Origin: Linanthus parryae
Lineage: Eukaryota > Streptophyta > Magnoliopsida > Ericales > Polemoniaceae
Reading direction: 5' to 3'
NCBI GenBank assembly: GCA_023055425.1
Contig: JALGPY010000001.1
Location: 108,543,057-108,607,056 of the forward strand
Length of the DNA stretch: 64,000 nt
Under the pieces are notes generated by a model, which saw only the letters and a list, made by a program, of their open reading frames with translations, searched no databases and was not told the DNA's origin. Below, piece by piece: positions 10,773 through 23,481 of the stretch (its first letter is position 1; each line of letters opens with the position of its first letter). Position numbers and translations under genes: made by a program.

Positions 10773-10856
10773 ATGTCTCAGGAGGATGATGTCAGCAACA
10801 GATCGCCTTCCACCGAAGCCGCCTCGGGAGAGGAGACCCGCCGCACTCCTACGACC
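10773..10856 (+). pseudogene. Start of Tat gag, cut by a copia insertion
   Basis: The ATG at 10773 opens a frame of 28 codons (MSQEDDVSNRSPSTEA and on) that runs to the copia insertion point. The frame continues directly at 19046 if the copia element and one copy of its CGACC duplication are removed. This shows the original gag start and that the gene was whole before the hit. Confidence 0.75.
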
Positions 10857-12417
10857 TGTAGGGTTTTGATTCATGGATTGCACAACGGAAGCATAATCAA
10901 ACATAAAACCATGCAAAACCCTCCAAGGATCACAAGTCAAGAGACATAACGATGGTAAGGGTTAGAAATCATAAACACACCTTTGGGTTCTCCTTGATGA
11001 CTTCAAACGCGAATAGTGTCACGTCTCTACGGTTGATCCACGCCTAGAGGTGAGATCTAGATCCTCCAAATCCATGTGCTAGCTAGGAAGAATGGAGGAG
11101 GAAGAAGGAATCGCCAACAATAGAGTGCCAAGAGGTGGGGCGGCTCCCTTTGGCCGACGGGTAGGGGGCGGCGGTCCCATGGGGTTTCGGCCCTCTATGG
11201 GACTTGCTCTCTCCTTGCTTTTTCTCTCCTTTCTTCTATCATATAGATGGGTGGGTGTGTAGAGAGAAAAATAAGCTAGGAGTGTTCTTTATATAGTCCA
11301 ACAACTCCTTGTCCTACTACATAAAGAACCCCTCATAATCCTACTCAAGTTCGGATTAGTCCCTTTTGCTAAATAGTCCTTATCATGTCAATACATGGAT
11401 TAGTTCTATTTTGCAAATTAATCCTAATCATGTCTCTACATGAATTAGGCCACCTTGGCAAATCCTAATCATGTCCATACATGGATTAGTCCAACTTGCA
11501 TATTAGTCCTACTAAGTTAGCAAGTTGTTGCGATTTGATCCTTCTAATTAATTAATCATATTAATTAATTATTTCCCATGTCTAGTTCACCCCTATATGG
11601 CGTGTGACCCCATAGGTTCTATTTAGTTGGTAGTAACTATTTACTAATATGGAGCGGCCTCTAGCAAGACATCCATTCTAGCCAACAAATAGAATAGTCA
11701 TCATGACAAACCTTGTGCAAGTACTTGTCTCATCCCTTTGTCTCAATATCCGGATTGGACACGAGACATACAAGTCACACTCGTATATCCAATCCATAGT
11801 TTCTCGATCCTGGGAATAGCCTTATTCGTGCAAATAACATCAATATCCCATATTGATTTATTTGAGTCTGGCCAGACATTTTATAAGCACTATCCCTCGA
11901 GTGGCCTAGGATATTTACTCCCGTTATGTGGGAGGGACAAATTCTATCTACGTCCACTACGATCTCTAAGCTTGCTTCTTATTGTATCCAGTACACGCCT
12001 TTATAACTACCCAGTTACGGTGTAGCGTTTAACGCTACCAAGATCACAATAATCCACAACTAGAATATCTAGTGACTTCAAGTCTAAGGATGACAATACC
12101 GTTGCACCGCGAGAAGCGCTTGTGACTTAACATAACGTGTATGTAGCCTTCTCGGAGATGGGTCAATCCAGTATGCCATTACTCCTAATGCATACCCATG
12201 TGTTGGATCATGATATCTCCATATCAATCCAACCCCATACTAGTCTATAGATGATTGTCCTATTAATCATTATAATTGACTAGGGATATTTAAGAATATA
12301 ACACTTATATTCTAAGGACTTCATTCATGTTAACATATCTCCATATCGATAACATAATGAATCGTAAATCCATAAATGTCACAATTAATTGATTGCCTCT
12401 AGGGCACAATTCCAACA
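10857..12417 (-). repeat. 3' LTR of the decayed copia
   Basis: 1561-bp LTR bounded by TGTAGGG and CCAACA, nearly identical to 17479-19040. An antisense reading frame without an ATG at 11738-12025 recurs in the related LTRs; I do not call it a gene. Confidence 0.9.
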
Positions 12418-15400
12418 GTCTCCCACTTGCACTAGAGTCAATCTCCTGCATCATATGCCTATTGATCTAGCGCGGCCCTCCACGCTTCCGCTGCGTAGGG
12501 GCGAGACATATGCTGGCACCTTGCAAATATTCACATCTCCTCCATCAACAATTTGATTGAGATTGAATATCCTGAATAAATGCATTTTATGCATTAATTT
12601 ACTCAGTCCTCTATGTTAGAATCAGTGACTGAATCTTGCCTGGAACCTTTCCAGCTCACAGTCGCTCCCACTAAGGCAAAACTCAAAACTTGACTTATAA
12701 TCTGAAATCTTCTTTGTCAGATTTGAAGTTCGCATCACTGTAACCCCTTACAGCAAACTCTTCATATTATCTATTTATCAATATTTCATCCTTAGTGCTT
12801 CTCAAGTACTAAAAGATAATCTTGATATTTTATCCAGTGACTCTCACCCGGATATGACTGGTATCTTTGTGTCAAGCTTTATTACACGTCTGGCCTAGTA
12901 CATCTCATGGCGTATCTCGTGAATCTAATTCATACGGTCCATTCCCAATCTAATTGGTAAGACAATTAGCCTTCCAAAGACTAATTCCATGTGACATGGG
13001 TAAGAATCAATTTTCTTTTCACGTTGAACCATTTCAACACCTTTGTCAATTTGTGTACTATGACCTAAGCTATACAACTATTTTGATCTACCTTAATAGA
13101 TCTTCACAAGTTGCTTCGCTTAAGTCTACCATTAGAAAGTCAACTCCCTAGTCAATCTACGTAAGACTGCCAAGTAGGGGCAACATTCCCAATGATTAAG
13201 TATGTCTCCACATACAAGACCAGAAACATAACTGTGCTCCCACTAACCTTCTTGTAGACACAAGTCTCATCTTCAATTTTGATGGAACCAAACTCCTTTG
13301 ATTACATCATCCATTTGAAGAGTCCAACTCCTAGAAGCTTGATCCAATCTATAAATAGATTGCTACAAGCAAGATGCGAATGGATTTAAGCATCACAATT
13401 GGGGAAGATTTCGTCATAGTCTATACTATGAACTCACATGAAATCCCTTTCCTGCCAATTTTCCCTTAAAGGTAATCATATTACCATCCATGTTGGTTTC
13501 CTCATAACCCACTTGCACCCTATGGGTCCTACCCTTCAGGTGGTTCCACCAAAGTCTATACTTTGTTGGTATACATGGATTCCATATCGTATCTCATGGC
13601 TCCAAGCCATTTCTGAGAGTATGGCCATACGTGGCCATCTCATAGGTTGTAGGCTCATCTCGATGAGCAATATATAAGGGTTATGAGAAATCCTTATTTC
13701 TCTAGTCCCTTGACATATCCTACCTGACCTACGAGGTTCTTGTGTTATCTGAGTAGGTTGCTCCACAACACCTTGTGATCCTGCTCATGTTCCATCAAAC
13801 GGATCAATGTTCTATTGTGGTTTTTTGAACTTTTCAAGTTCTACTGTCCTCCCACTGTTTCTCTTAGAGACAATCTCTACCTAGAAACACTGTGGTTCGA
13901 GAAACAAACAGTTTGTTCTCGATTAGGTTGTAGAAATAATATCCTTTTCAGGATATCCCACAAAACATTAATCCGATTTGGGTCCAAGTTTATTTGTAAA
14001 CTCTTTTACATAAACTTCATAACCCTAAATATTTATGAATAACATACTAGGACACTTCCTAGTCCATATCTCATATGGTGTTTTTCATAATCTGTTTTTG
14101 ATGGAACAAGGTTAAGGGCGAAATATGCTGTAATTAGAACATAGCCCCAAAAGTAAACTGGAAGTTCTGTTTGACTCATCTTGGACCGAACCGTGTCCTA
14201 CACGGTTTGAACACTCCTCTTATACACGCCAAACCCATGTGGCGTGCTAGGTGGAGCGAGTTTTGGATCATATCCAACACTCCCATAGATTCTTGTCAAA
14301 CTCTTGGCTCAAGTACTCTCCTCTATGATCCAATCGTAGAGCCTAAATACTTTTGCCAGGCAGGTTCTCTACTTCATTCCTGAATACTTTGAACAATTCA
14401 AAGGATTCTGATTTGTTTCTTCATAAGATACACAAATCCATATTTACCTGATCCTATCAGTAAATATGATGAAGTATTGAAAACCCATCTTTAGCATTTA
14501 TGCTTAGCGGCCTTCATACATCAATATGTATGATTCCAAAAAGATCATATCTTTGCCTAATAAGTCTTACATGTCTCATATGATTCAATAATCAAATGAG
14601 TTCCAGAAATCCATCCTCATGGAGTTCTAGATATGTATCTCTTATTTTGAGGCCTAAACGATAATGCTAAAGATAAGTGAAGTTCATATCATTATATGCT
14701 AACCTCTAGGTATTAATTTTATAGACGAAATTATCATGATCATGGATATAGAATCCACTTAGACAAAATTGCATTACAATAATGCATACCATAATAAATG
14801 GAACAACATTTGTCCTTTTATTATGATAAGGAGCTTTCTTGTCCAAACAAGAAACTATGATAATGGTCCTACTCATAGTAGGGACATTATCGCTTTTGTC
14901 TAATTCATGAACAATTTCTTAAAGGTAGAAATAATTTCCTACGGCTTTTCAGCAACCCTTTGCTTCATAGCCCCACGTGTAGGATTATTTCTTCCTTATC
15001 CAATTGTCTTCGTCTCTTGAGATCCTCCACATTTCTATAAATGTGAGATCCTCATCTAGTATCATATACTTATGATGATGAGATAGACACATTGATTTTT
15101 ATAACAAAATACCCAAATAGGAATTCATAATTCCTTTATTACTTACTTCCAGGTACTTTGGGTAGCCTCTCTTCCTCTACACCACCTATGGGACTCCAAG
15201 GCACCTTGGTTTATACCCATGGGGTCGGCGCAAACCATTTGCCCTTGCCCATGCTGTTAACCTTTAACAACTTTGCCCATGCCCATTATCAGTGTTTTGT
15301 TTAGTGATTTTTTAATCATATTGAATAAATCAACTTTAAAACAAAACTATAATTGCATCCAATGCAATTCTTGGTCCACTTGGGTGAATAGCCGTTTATT

Positions 15401-15860
15401 CTTTATCTATCTCATAGATAATGCATATTTACTAATGTTTCAATCATATTGAATTAGTATATTTGCATAACCCAAAGTAGAGCAACACTTCAAACCTTTC
15501 ATGTCTAGCTCCCTCTTTTGAAAGAGCTTCTTTCAATGTATGATCATATCATACTTCTCCATGTCTCTCTTCTTGCTTCCAAAGCTCAGAGTTCATGGCA
15601 ACTAACATGATGCAAGTAACATCCAAAGAACCATTCTTTGACGTCCCTTCCATTAGGTTTTAGTGTGTTTTGGTAGTTGGTAGGAAGAGATCTTTATGTT
15701 CTACGATGTACAACAATTTCTCTTTTATTTGAGAACAATTCTCAATTTTATATCAGTCTAGGAAATAGATAGAGTCGCGTTTTTATTTGTTTAATGCCAT
15801 GGGCATTCAACATAATAGGATTATGCAAAGTTTGTGACGTATAACTATATTCAATCAAGG
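12418..15860 (-). pseudogene. Ruined copia gag-pol
   Basis: On the minus strand, fragments match the intact polyprotein encoded at 29013-32963 in the same order. For example, 13536-13766 carries a TQEPRRSGRI-like segment followed by a stretch matching the region before reverse transcriptase. Nucleotide words such as the PPT-proximal CTCCCACTTGCACTAGAG and the GGTGGTTCCACCAAAG segment are shared. No frame longer than about 75 codons survives, and many short indels separate the matches. It cannot encode gag, protease, integrase or reverse transcriptase. Confidence 0.8.
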
Positions 15861-17464
15861 ATTTAAATTGTCAAATATAGCTCCCACTATTTTACTACGG
15901 ATTAATAACCCTCAAGATATTAATGCGGAAAATATCATTATATTTTCTAGTGGGCCAAGATCCATGTTTCATCTCCTTATGAGCTTGCTTTGGCAAGTCA
16001 CCCATAATTTGACTACTTTAGGTAGGAACAATTCCAATTGCATCCCTTATGCAACTCTTGGTTCAATTGGGCAAATAACTCCTTATTTATCCATCCATAT
16101 GGATAATCCCAATTGATTGCCTCTAGGTTTCTTAATCATATTAATAGCCCAGTTGTGTTCAACCTCTTATCTAAACAATTGCACATTGTTACGTGCCATC
16201 GCATTCCATCATTATGAACCAAGTCGCCATGCTTTGGCACGCACGAACTTGATAAATAATGATGATCATGAGTGTTTAAATAACGAGAAGGCAAGAACAC
16301 AATATTTGTTTTTGAGGGATTTTAAATTCAATTTAATTGTTTTGTTGATCAATATCAACTAATCTATCTATTTGAGTTTGGGCACAACTCCAAATAATAG
16401 ATCCGGGTTGTCTAATTATCTTATTATCCTAATTGCATGCATCATCCATACACCAACCACACAATAATAAGACAATAAAGTAAACAACCACAAAACAGAA
16501 ATTAAACGTGATGTGGATATGGCCTTTTCTAGACTAAGATAATTCCAAGCCAATGGAATTATCTATGAACCCTAAAGCAAACACATCTCCATGCGTCTTG
16601 ATCTTTTGGTCCATCCTTCATAGTCTTGTGGAATCCTCCATGCTCCATGCTCCATCTTTTGTGGCTTCTTTTGGCTTTGGGCTTCTTTTCTTCAATCTTG
16701 GCTAACAATCTACTTTTATCTAGCACTAGCTAACAACTATACTAAATAAAATAAATCTCACAAGTTGAGAAAAAAAATGGCTCGCAGGCCATAAAACCCT
16801 AATTAATTATTACAATTAATTGATCAGCTCGCAGGCCGTAAAACCAAACCACAAAATTAAACATCCACATCAAACCACATCCAAAGGCCATATCCAATCA
16901 CCATGCGAATTGCACATAAACAGTTAAAATCCAATTTTAACGCGCTTGGTCAATTTTAATTGATTTTAGGATGTTCTAGGGTTAAAACGGTCCATTGGGC
17001 CCAACAATCCAATTGCCCGGGCCCAAAAAAAGTGAACCGCAAGGGCCTAGGGCCGTCCGGCCCCTAGCCCACGCGGCTAGGCCGCGGGTTAGGGCTGCCC
17101 CGGCCCCTAGGCCGGCCTTTCTTGGGCGGCAAGCAAGGAGGGGCGGTCCCCTAGGGGGGCCGAACCTCCTTTGGGAGTTGTTTCCAAAACAACTCCCTTG
17201 CTTGGTGCCCAAGTTTGGTTGTTTCCTTGTATGGAAAGAACTCCTTCTTCCCAAAGGATGCCCAAACCCTAGATCTAAGATCCTAAAATTTCTCAAACTC
17301 ACTAATTCATGCATCCAATGCAAAAATTAGATCTTGTTATGATATATTATTGACAAATTGCATCCCATGCTTGATTTGTCTTGTTTTACGCGATAAACAA
17401 ACAATTTAAGGTGTAAAACAACTAAAACGTAACACATAAACCACGTTTATGCTCTACGACCTGT
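15861..17464 (-). other. Leader region of the decayed copia
   Basis: Non-coding region between gag and the primer site. It is nearly identical by eye to 33040-34635 of the intact copia, including the long shared run starting ATAGCTCCCACTATTTT (plus strand) and the GC-rich patch at about 17030-17160. Preserved leader beside ruined coding sequence suggests that packaging or priming signals lie here. The plus-strand frames in this stretch (for example 15868-16362) are not supported as genes. Confidence 0.6.
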
Positions 17465-17477
17465 GGCTCTGATACCA
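17465..17477 (-). other. Primer binding site (initiator Met-tRNA), decayed copia
   Basis: On the minus strand the sequence is TGGTATCAGAGCC, the standard plant copia primer site complementary to the 3' end of initiator Met-tRNA. It lies one base from the LTR boundary. Confidence 0.9.
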
Positions 17478-17478
17478 C

Positions 17479-19040
17479 TGTAGGGTTTTGATTCATGGAT
17501 TGCACAACGGAAGCATAATCAAACATAAAACCATGCAAAACCCTCCAAGGATCACAAGTCAAGAGACATAACGATGGTAAGGGTTAGAAATCATAAACAC
17601 ACCTTTGGGTTCTCCTTGATGACTTCAAAACGCGAATAGTGTCACGTCTCTACGGTTGATCCACGCCTAGAGGTGAGATCTAGATCCTCCAAATCCATGT
17701 GCTAGCTAGGAAGAATGGAGGAGGAAGAAGGAATCGCCAACAATAGAGTGCCAAGAGGTGGGGCGGCTCCCTTTGGCCGACGGGTAGGGGGCGGCGGTCC
17801 CATGGGGTTTCGGCCCTCTATGGGACTTGCTCTCTCCTTGCTTTTTCTCTCCTTTCTTCTATCATATAGATGGGTGGGTGTGTAGAGAGAAAAATAAGCT
17901 AGGAGTGTTCTTTATATAGTCCAACAACTCCTTGTCCTACTACATAAAGAACCCCTCATAATCCTACTCAAGTTCGGATTAGTCCCTTTTGCTAAATAGT
18001 CCTTATCATGTCAATACATGGATTAGTTCTATTTTGCAAATTAATCCTAATCATGTCTCTACATGAATTAGGCCACCTTGGCAAATCCTAATCATGTCCA
18101 TACATGGATTAGTCCAACTTGCATATTAGTCCTACTAAGTTAGCAAGTTGTTGCGATTTGATCCTTCTAATTAATTAATCATATTAATTAATTATTTCCC
18201 ATGTCTAGTTCACCCCTATATGGCGTGTGACCCCATAGGTTCTATTTAGTTGGTAGTAACTATTTACTAATATGGAGCGGCCTCTAGCAAGACATCCATT
18301 CTAGCCAACAAATAGAATAGTCATCATGACAAACCTTGTGCAAGTACTTGTCTCATCCCTTTGTCTCAATATCCGGATTGGACACGAGACATACAAGTCA
18401 CACTCGTATATCCAATCCATAGTTTCTCGATCCTGGGAATAGCCTTATTCGTGCAAATAACATCAATATCCCATATTGATTTATTTGAGTCTGGCCAGAC
18501 ATTTTATAAGCAGTATCCCTCGAGTGGCCTAGGATATTTACTCCCGTTATGTGGGAGGGACAAATTCTATCTACGTCCACTACGATCTCTAAGCTTGCTT
18601 CTTATTGTATCCAGTACACGCCTTTATAACTACCCAGTTACGGTGTAGCGTTTAACGCTACCAAGATCACAATAATCCACAACTAGAATATCTAGTGACT
18701 TCAAGTCTAAGGATGACAATACCGTTGCACCGCGAGAAGCGCTTGTGACTTAACATAACGTGTATGTAGCCTTCTCGGAGATGGGTCAATCCAGTATGCC
18801 ATTACTCCTAATGCATACCCATGTGTTGGATCATGATATCTCCATATCAATCCAACCCCATACTAGTCTATAGATGATTGTCCTATTAATCATTATAATT
18901 GACTAGGGATATTTAAGAATATAACACTTATATTCTAAGGACTTCATTCATGTTAACATATCTCCATATCGATAACATAATGAATCGTAAATCCATAAAT
19001 GTCACAATTAATTGATTGCCTCTAGGGCACAATTCCAACA
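17479..19040 (-). repeat. 5' LTR of the decayed copia
   Basis: 1562-bp LTR, TGTAGGG to CCAACA. It contains a TATA-like TATATAAAG on the minus strand at 17910-17918, in the position expected for the element's promoter. The right flank CGACC matches the left flank of the element. Confidence 0.9.
17910..17918 (-). promoter_or_regulatory. TATA box in the decayed copia 5' LTR
   Basis: TATATAAAG on the minus strand, conserved at the same LTR position in all four LTRs of the two related copia elements. Confidence 0.5.
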
Positions 19041-19045
19041 CGACC

Positions 19046-21573
19046 CCCGGTGAGGCACCGACGCTAGAATCCTTGGACGCCACCATCCAAGGTCAGGCGA
19101 AAGCCCTCAAAGCTCAATCTGCGCAGCTAGAACGGATCATGGCTGTCTTGGGGACTCTTGCACCGAACCCTGTGCAAGCCACCGCCGTCTCTCAGGGAGA
19201 AGGAGCCTCTACCGCTCAAGGATTGGGAGTGTCAACCACACCCCCAACCCTATTCTGCAGACTCCACCGGCAACTACGCAGCTACCCTCGATTCAAGGGT
19301 CAACAGCCCAAATGTTGCCTCTTACTGCTCACACCCCTCAGCCTCCGGCCTTGGTACCTAATCCGGCCTCGCAATATCCCATGCCTCCTCCAACGGCAAT
19401 CTGGGGTAATGCGAACGCTCAATACGTCCCCAATCCTCCTACGGCATATGTGTCGCCTCCACCTTCGGCGACCCCTCCACCTGCTACCGAGGGAAACACC
19501 CCAGAGTGTATGACGTCTCTGCAGAAGCGTATAGACACCATTCTGGCTCACCAATCATTCGCGGATACCATCATCCCAAAGCTAGACAACGATCCACCCA
19601 TCCCGCAGGAGATCTATCTCATGCCCAACCCGGTTGGGTACAAGGCCCCTAAATGGGATAAGTTCGAGGATGTCAATGGAAACGCTCATGAACATGTCAT
19701 GCGTTTCATCGATGTCATGGGGCCGTATGGAGCTGATCCCAAACTGCTGATGCGAGAATTCCCGAAGTCTTTGGGAAACGTGGCATACAAGTGGTACAGG
19801 ACGTTGGAAGCTGGGTCCGTCAAGACTTGGGACGACATGGTCCAAAAGTTCTACACCAAGTTCTTCCAGACGGAGGAAAAGGTGACAATGATCCACCTAT
19901 CGCGGATGTATCAGAAGCGCGAGGAGGACGGGATAACTTTCATCAAGAAGTTCAAGGCGAAGTCCTTGGAATGCAAAGATCCGATGCTCGAAAGTCGGCT
20001 CGTAGAGATATGCCTGCAGTGCATGCGAGATGAATACAAAGGTATGCTCATCAACCTGCAAACGCCAACGTTTTCAAAACTAATCGAATTCACGAAGAAC
20101 ATTGAGCCTATAGTGGAGAGGCAGAAAAAGAAAAACGCTCCGGAACGATCCTCGAGCGCTACTACCTACAAGATCGCGAGATTCAGTTACAAGAGGGGAC
20201 GCAAAGCTGAGGTCAATACAGTTTCACCCCAGAAGCAGCCGAAGATTGTGAACTTCGATGCACCACCTCTGCCATGTTCGGTGGAAGAAGCAAGCGACCT
20301 TTGCTGGAAATGGCGCAAAGACGGTGTCCTACCGCCGCTCGAGAAGGCACCCTCCAAGGAGATGGTGAGGGACCCGAAGTGGTGTGAGTACCACGGCAAG
20401 GTCATGCATCCCACAGCGGACTGTAAGAACCTCAGGATTGTATTCAGCCAAAAGATGAAGAATGGCGAGCTGATCGTCAGCGATCACAGGAAGAATGTGC
20501 GCAACAATCCACTTCCTGCCCATGCGGAGCAAGACTCGAAAGGTAAAGAGGTCACCATGATCTCGATTGTGGATCTGGAAGAAGTCGCAGAGGATGGTCT
20601 ACCCATCATTACCGAAGTCCATGATGACGAGGACTACAGCGCAGACACGGAGGACGAACGTGCCGACCGGATGAAGGGGTCGCACGGATTTAGCAGATTC
20701 TTCGACGAGATGAACTTCTCCGAGACGTGCCGGACAGAAATGACGAAAGCGATCTTGAGAATAGCAGAGGACTACGAGGAGGATCTTGTAGTCTCCAATG
20801 GGAAAGTCATCAGGGCGCCTCGCTCCACAGAAAAGATTATGACCTTTTCTGCCAGCGACAAAAAGACAGATGCGAGCCACCAGAGGCCTCTGTATGTGAC
20901 GGCCATCATCAATTGCGTCGAGTTCAAAAGAGCATTCGTCGATGGAGGAGCAGCGGTCAACGTCGTTTCGCTCCACACACTGAAGCTAGCAGGGATCCCC
21001 GAGTACAAGATTGTCAGGCGTCCATCTCCGCTGATGGGATTTGGAAGCGACTCCAGAATGACGATAGGATGGATCCGCCTGGGCGTCCAGATCGGCAAAA
21101 TCAAGTGCTCAGCAAAGTTCTATGTCATAGATGCGAACACCACGTACCACATGATAATAGGTCAAGCCTGGATTCATCGCTTTGACGCGGTTCCTTCAAC
21201 AGCTAACCAAGTCATGAAAGCTATCTGGAACGACAGAATAGTCGAGATACCGGCGTCAACAAATCCATTCAACATGGATGAAGCACATCTCAGCGAGGCG
21301 GTGTGGTTCACCGAGATGGCGGACGAACAAACACCGGGACCATTTAACCCTACTCCTTTACCCCTATGGGAAGATATCAAGGATCAGTCACCTGCGGGAG
21401 TGATGGTGACAAGGGAAGATGCCAAAGAAAAGCCGCCCACGCGAGAAGAGGCGCCGCGGATCGCCTACCAGCGAAAGAACGTGTATAATCTGAAGAGAAT
21501 AGCAAAGCATGACCCCGAAGGCAAGGAGATAGAGAGTTTCTACGCCAACGGGAAGAAATGCTATCGCATATGA
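19046..21573 (+). pseudogene. Tat gag and protease
   Basis: Continues the gag begun at 10773. The frame shifts by one base in a C-rich run at about 19240-19250 and then stays open for 753 codons from the ATG at 19312. It encodes a Pro-rich N-terminal part and the retrotransposon gag core (VAYKWYRTLEAGSVKTWDDM and following). Next come a C-x2-H-x4-H-x4-C knuckle-like motif (CEYHGKVMHPTADC) and an aspartic protease with FVDGGAAVNVV, in which D544 of this frame is the catalytic Asp in the Tat-style DGGA form. The frame ends at a TGA (21571-21573) with RT resuming in the same frame. In related Ogre elements an intron lies near this boundary, so the stop may be spliced out; I cannot see clear splice sites here. 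Confidence 0.82.
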
Positions 21574-21585
21574 AGGTGCGCGGGG

Positions 21586-23481
21586 ATGTCCTCACGCGGG
21601 CATGGGGATATCCCTGGGCAAATCAACCAAATCGAGCAGATTGCGGTAACAGAAAAGCTAATGCAGAGCACTCCAGATGAGAAGCTCAAAGAAGCACCCG
21701 AATGCATGGAAGACAAACCCAGGCCACAAAAGCAGGAGCTAAAGGAAGCGTTCCTCAGCCCGAACGAGGAAAAGAAGAGGCCAGTCTTTCTAAGCGCGGA
21801 CCTCACAAGCGAAGAGGAGCAAGGACTATTGCGGCTCCTGACTGAGTACAAAGACGTGTTCGCATGGGAGTATGATGAGATGCCCGGACTGGACACAAGC
21901 ATCACCATGCACCGTTTAGACATCATCCCGGGGTCTAAGCCGGTAAAGCAGAGCACAAGAAGCTTCAGGCCAGAGCTTAACGTGAAGATCAAACAGGAGA
22001 TCGTCAAACTCCTGGAGGCCAGGTTCATAGAACCGAATCACCATCCCACATGGATGGCCAATATTGTGCCAGTGGTAAAGAAGAATGGACAGCTTCGCAT
22101 CTGCGTGGACTTCCGAGATCTCAATCGCTTCTTCCCCAAGGACGATTTTCCGCTCCCCAACATCGATTTGCTCATCGATTCGACAGCGGGTCATCGCATG
22201 TTCAGTTTCATGGACGGCTTTAGCGGGTACAATCAGATCAAGATGGACCCTGAAGATGCACGGAAAACTGCATTCATCACCCCAGTGGGAGTGTTCAACT
22301 ACACGGTGATGCCCTTTGGTCTAAAAAACGCAGGTGCAACCTACCAGCGGGCCATGATGGCCCTATTCCACGACATGATGCACAAAGAAGTTGAGTTTTA
22401 TGTAGATGACCTCGTGGTTAAATCCAAGCAGGAGGCAGATCACCTGGCAGATTTGCGAAAGGTGTTCAACAGATGCAGACGCTTTCAGCTGAAGATGAAC
22501 CCTATGAAATGCGCATTTGGGGTAACGTCAGGGAAATTCTTGGGATGCTTGGTACATCGTCAAGGAATCGAGCCTGACCCTGCGAAAGTTTCAGCCATCA
22601 TCAGCATGACTCCGCCGCATGACCAGAGTGCCTTGAAGACATTCTTGGGGAAGCTATCGTATCTGCGAAGATTCATCCCAGCGATTGCCGAGATTACTTT
22701 CTGTTTCAGTAATCTTCTCAAAAAAGATTCCGCATACAACTGGACCCCGGAGCACGAAGCTGCGTTCGGGAAGCTAAAGGAGCTGCTGACGTCTTCAAAA
22801 ATAATGATCGCACCTCAGTTGGGATCACCGCTCTTGCTGTATCTGACGCCAACGAGGAAATCCATAGGAGCAATTTTGGCTCAGGAGTACGAGGGTCAAG
22901 AAAGGCCCATCTACTACATCTCTCGCATTGTGCAGCCCGCAGAATCAAGGTACACGGACATTGAGCGTCATTGCCTTGCCCTATTCTTCATAATAGAGAA
23001 GTTGAGACACTACTTTGCGTCGCACAAAGTGGTGGTGGTTACAAAAAGTGATCCCGTACGATATTTGCTAACTCACACTACTCCTGGAGGAAGATTAGCA
23101 AAATGGTATATGACCATTTCCCAGTTTGATATCACATGCGTTCGGCCACGAGCGATCAAGTCGCAGGCGGTAGCGGATTTGTTGGCGCAATTCCCCGACA
23201 ACAGTCATGAGCCTGTGATCGAAGAAGAACTCGAGGGACCTGAAATCTATGCACTCGATGTGCCCTATTGGACGCTCCATTTCAACGGTTCGTCAACGAG
23301 GAAATGTGGAGGCATTGGGATAGTCTTGACCAAACCAGATGGGGAGGTCATACAGATGTCCGCAAAGCTTGACTTCGCAGTCACCAACAACGAAGCAGAA
23401 TATGAAGCCCTCATAGTGGGACTTCGTGCAGCGAAAGCTTTGGAAGTAAGCATTTTGACTGTCATGGAGACTCCAAGCTAA
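21586..23481 (+). pseudogene. Tat reverse transcriptase, RNase H and start of second RNase H
   Basis: Open frame of 631 codons in the same frame as the upstream protease. Reverse transcriptase spans about residues 120-320, with LRICVDFRDLN, MPFGLKNAGATYQRAM and the catalytic FYVDDLVV (YVDD at 272-275). The ordinary gypsy RNase H follows at about 400-520; its first catalytic Asp is not obvious. A second, archaeal-type RNase H begins at YWTLHFNGSS (residue 561 on), and its NNEAEYEALIVGLRAA segment is well conserved. In this domain the first catalytic Asp is replaced by Asn (N567). A frameshift at about 23455-23465 separates the start of this domain from its continuation (HGDSKLIVKQ and on). Confidence 0.85.

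Larger units (their letters stand above)
10857..19040 (-). mobile_element. Copia element with decayed coding region but fresh LTRs
   Basis: Minus-strand copia element inserted in the Tat gag with target duplication CGACC (10852-10856 and 19041-19045). The LTRs are at 10857-12417 and 17479-19040; by eye I found only about two differences between them. The primer site complementary to initiator Met-tRNA is at 17465-17477, and the polypurine tract lies next to 12418. The leader (15861-17464) is very similar to that of the intact copia at 27565-36083. The coding region (12418-15860) is homologous to the partner's gag-pol but riddled with indels and stops. It therefore moved recently without encoding its own proteins. 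Confidence 0.88.

Noticed and set aside
11738..12025. Antisense open frame of about 95 codons recurring in all four LTRs of the two related copia elements (also 18361-18648, 28315-28632, 35400-35657).
   Set aside because: It has no ATG start. The two families differ in the middle by indels that only happen to cancel, and conservation is explained by LTR homology.
16995..17330. Long overlapping frames on both strands in GC-rich leader sequence (also 34131-34443).
   Set aside because: Both strands are open because of composition; the products are low-complexity Pro/Arg/Gly and the region is retrotransposon leader.
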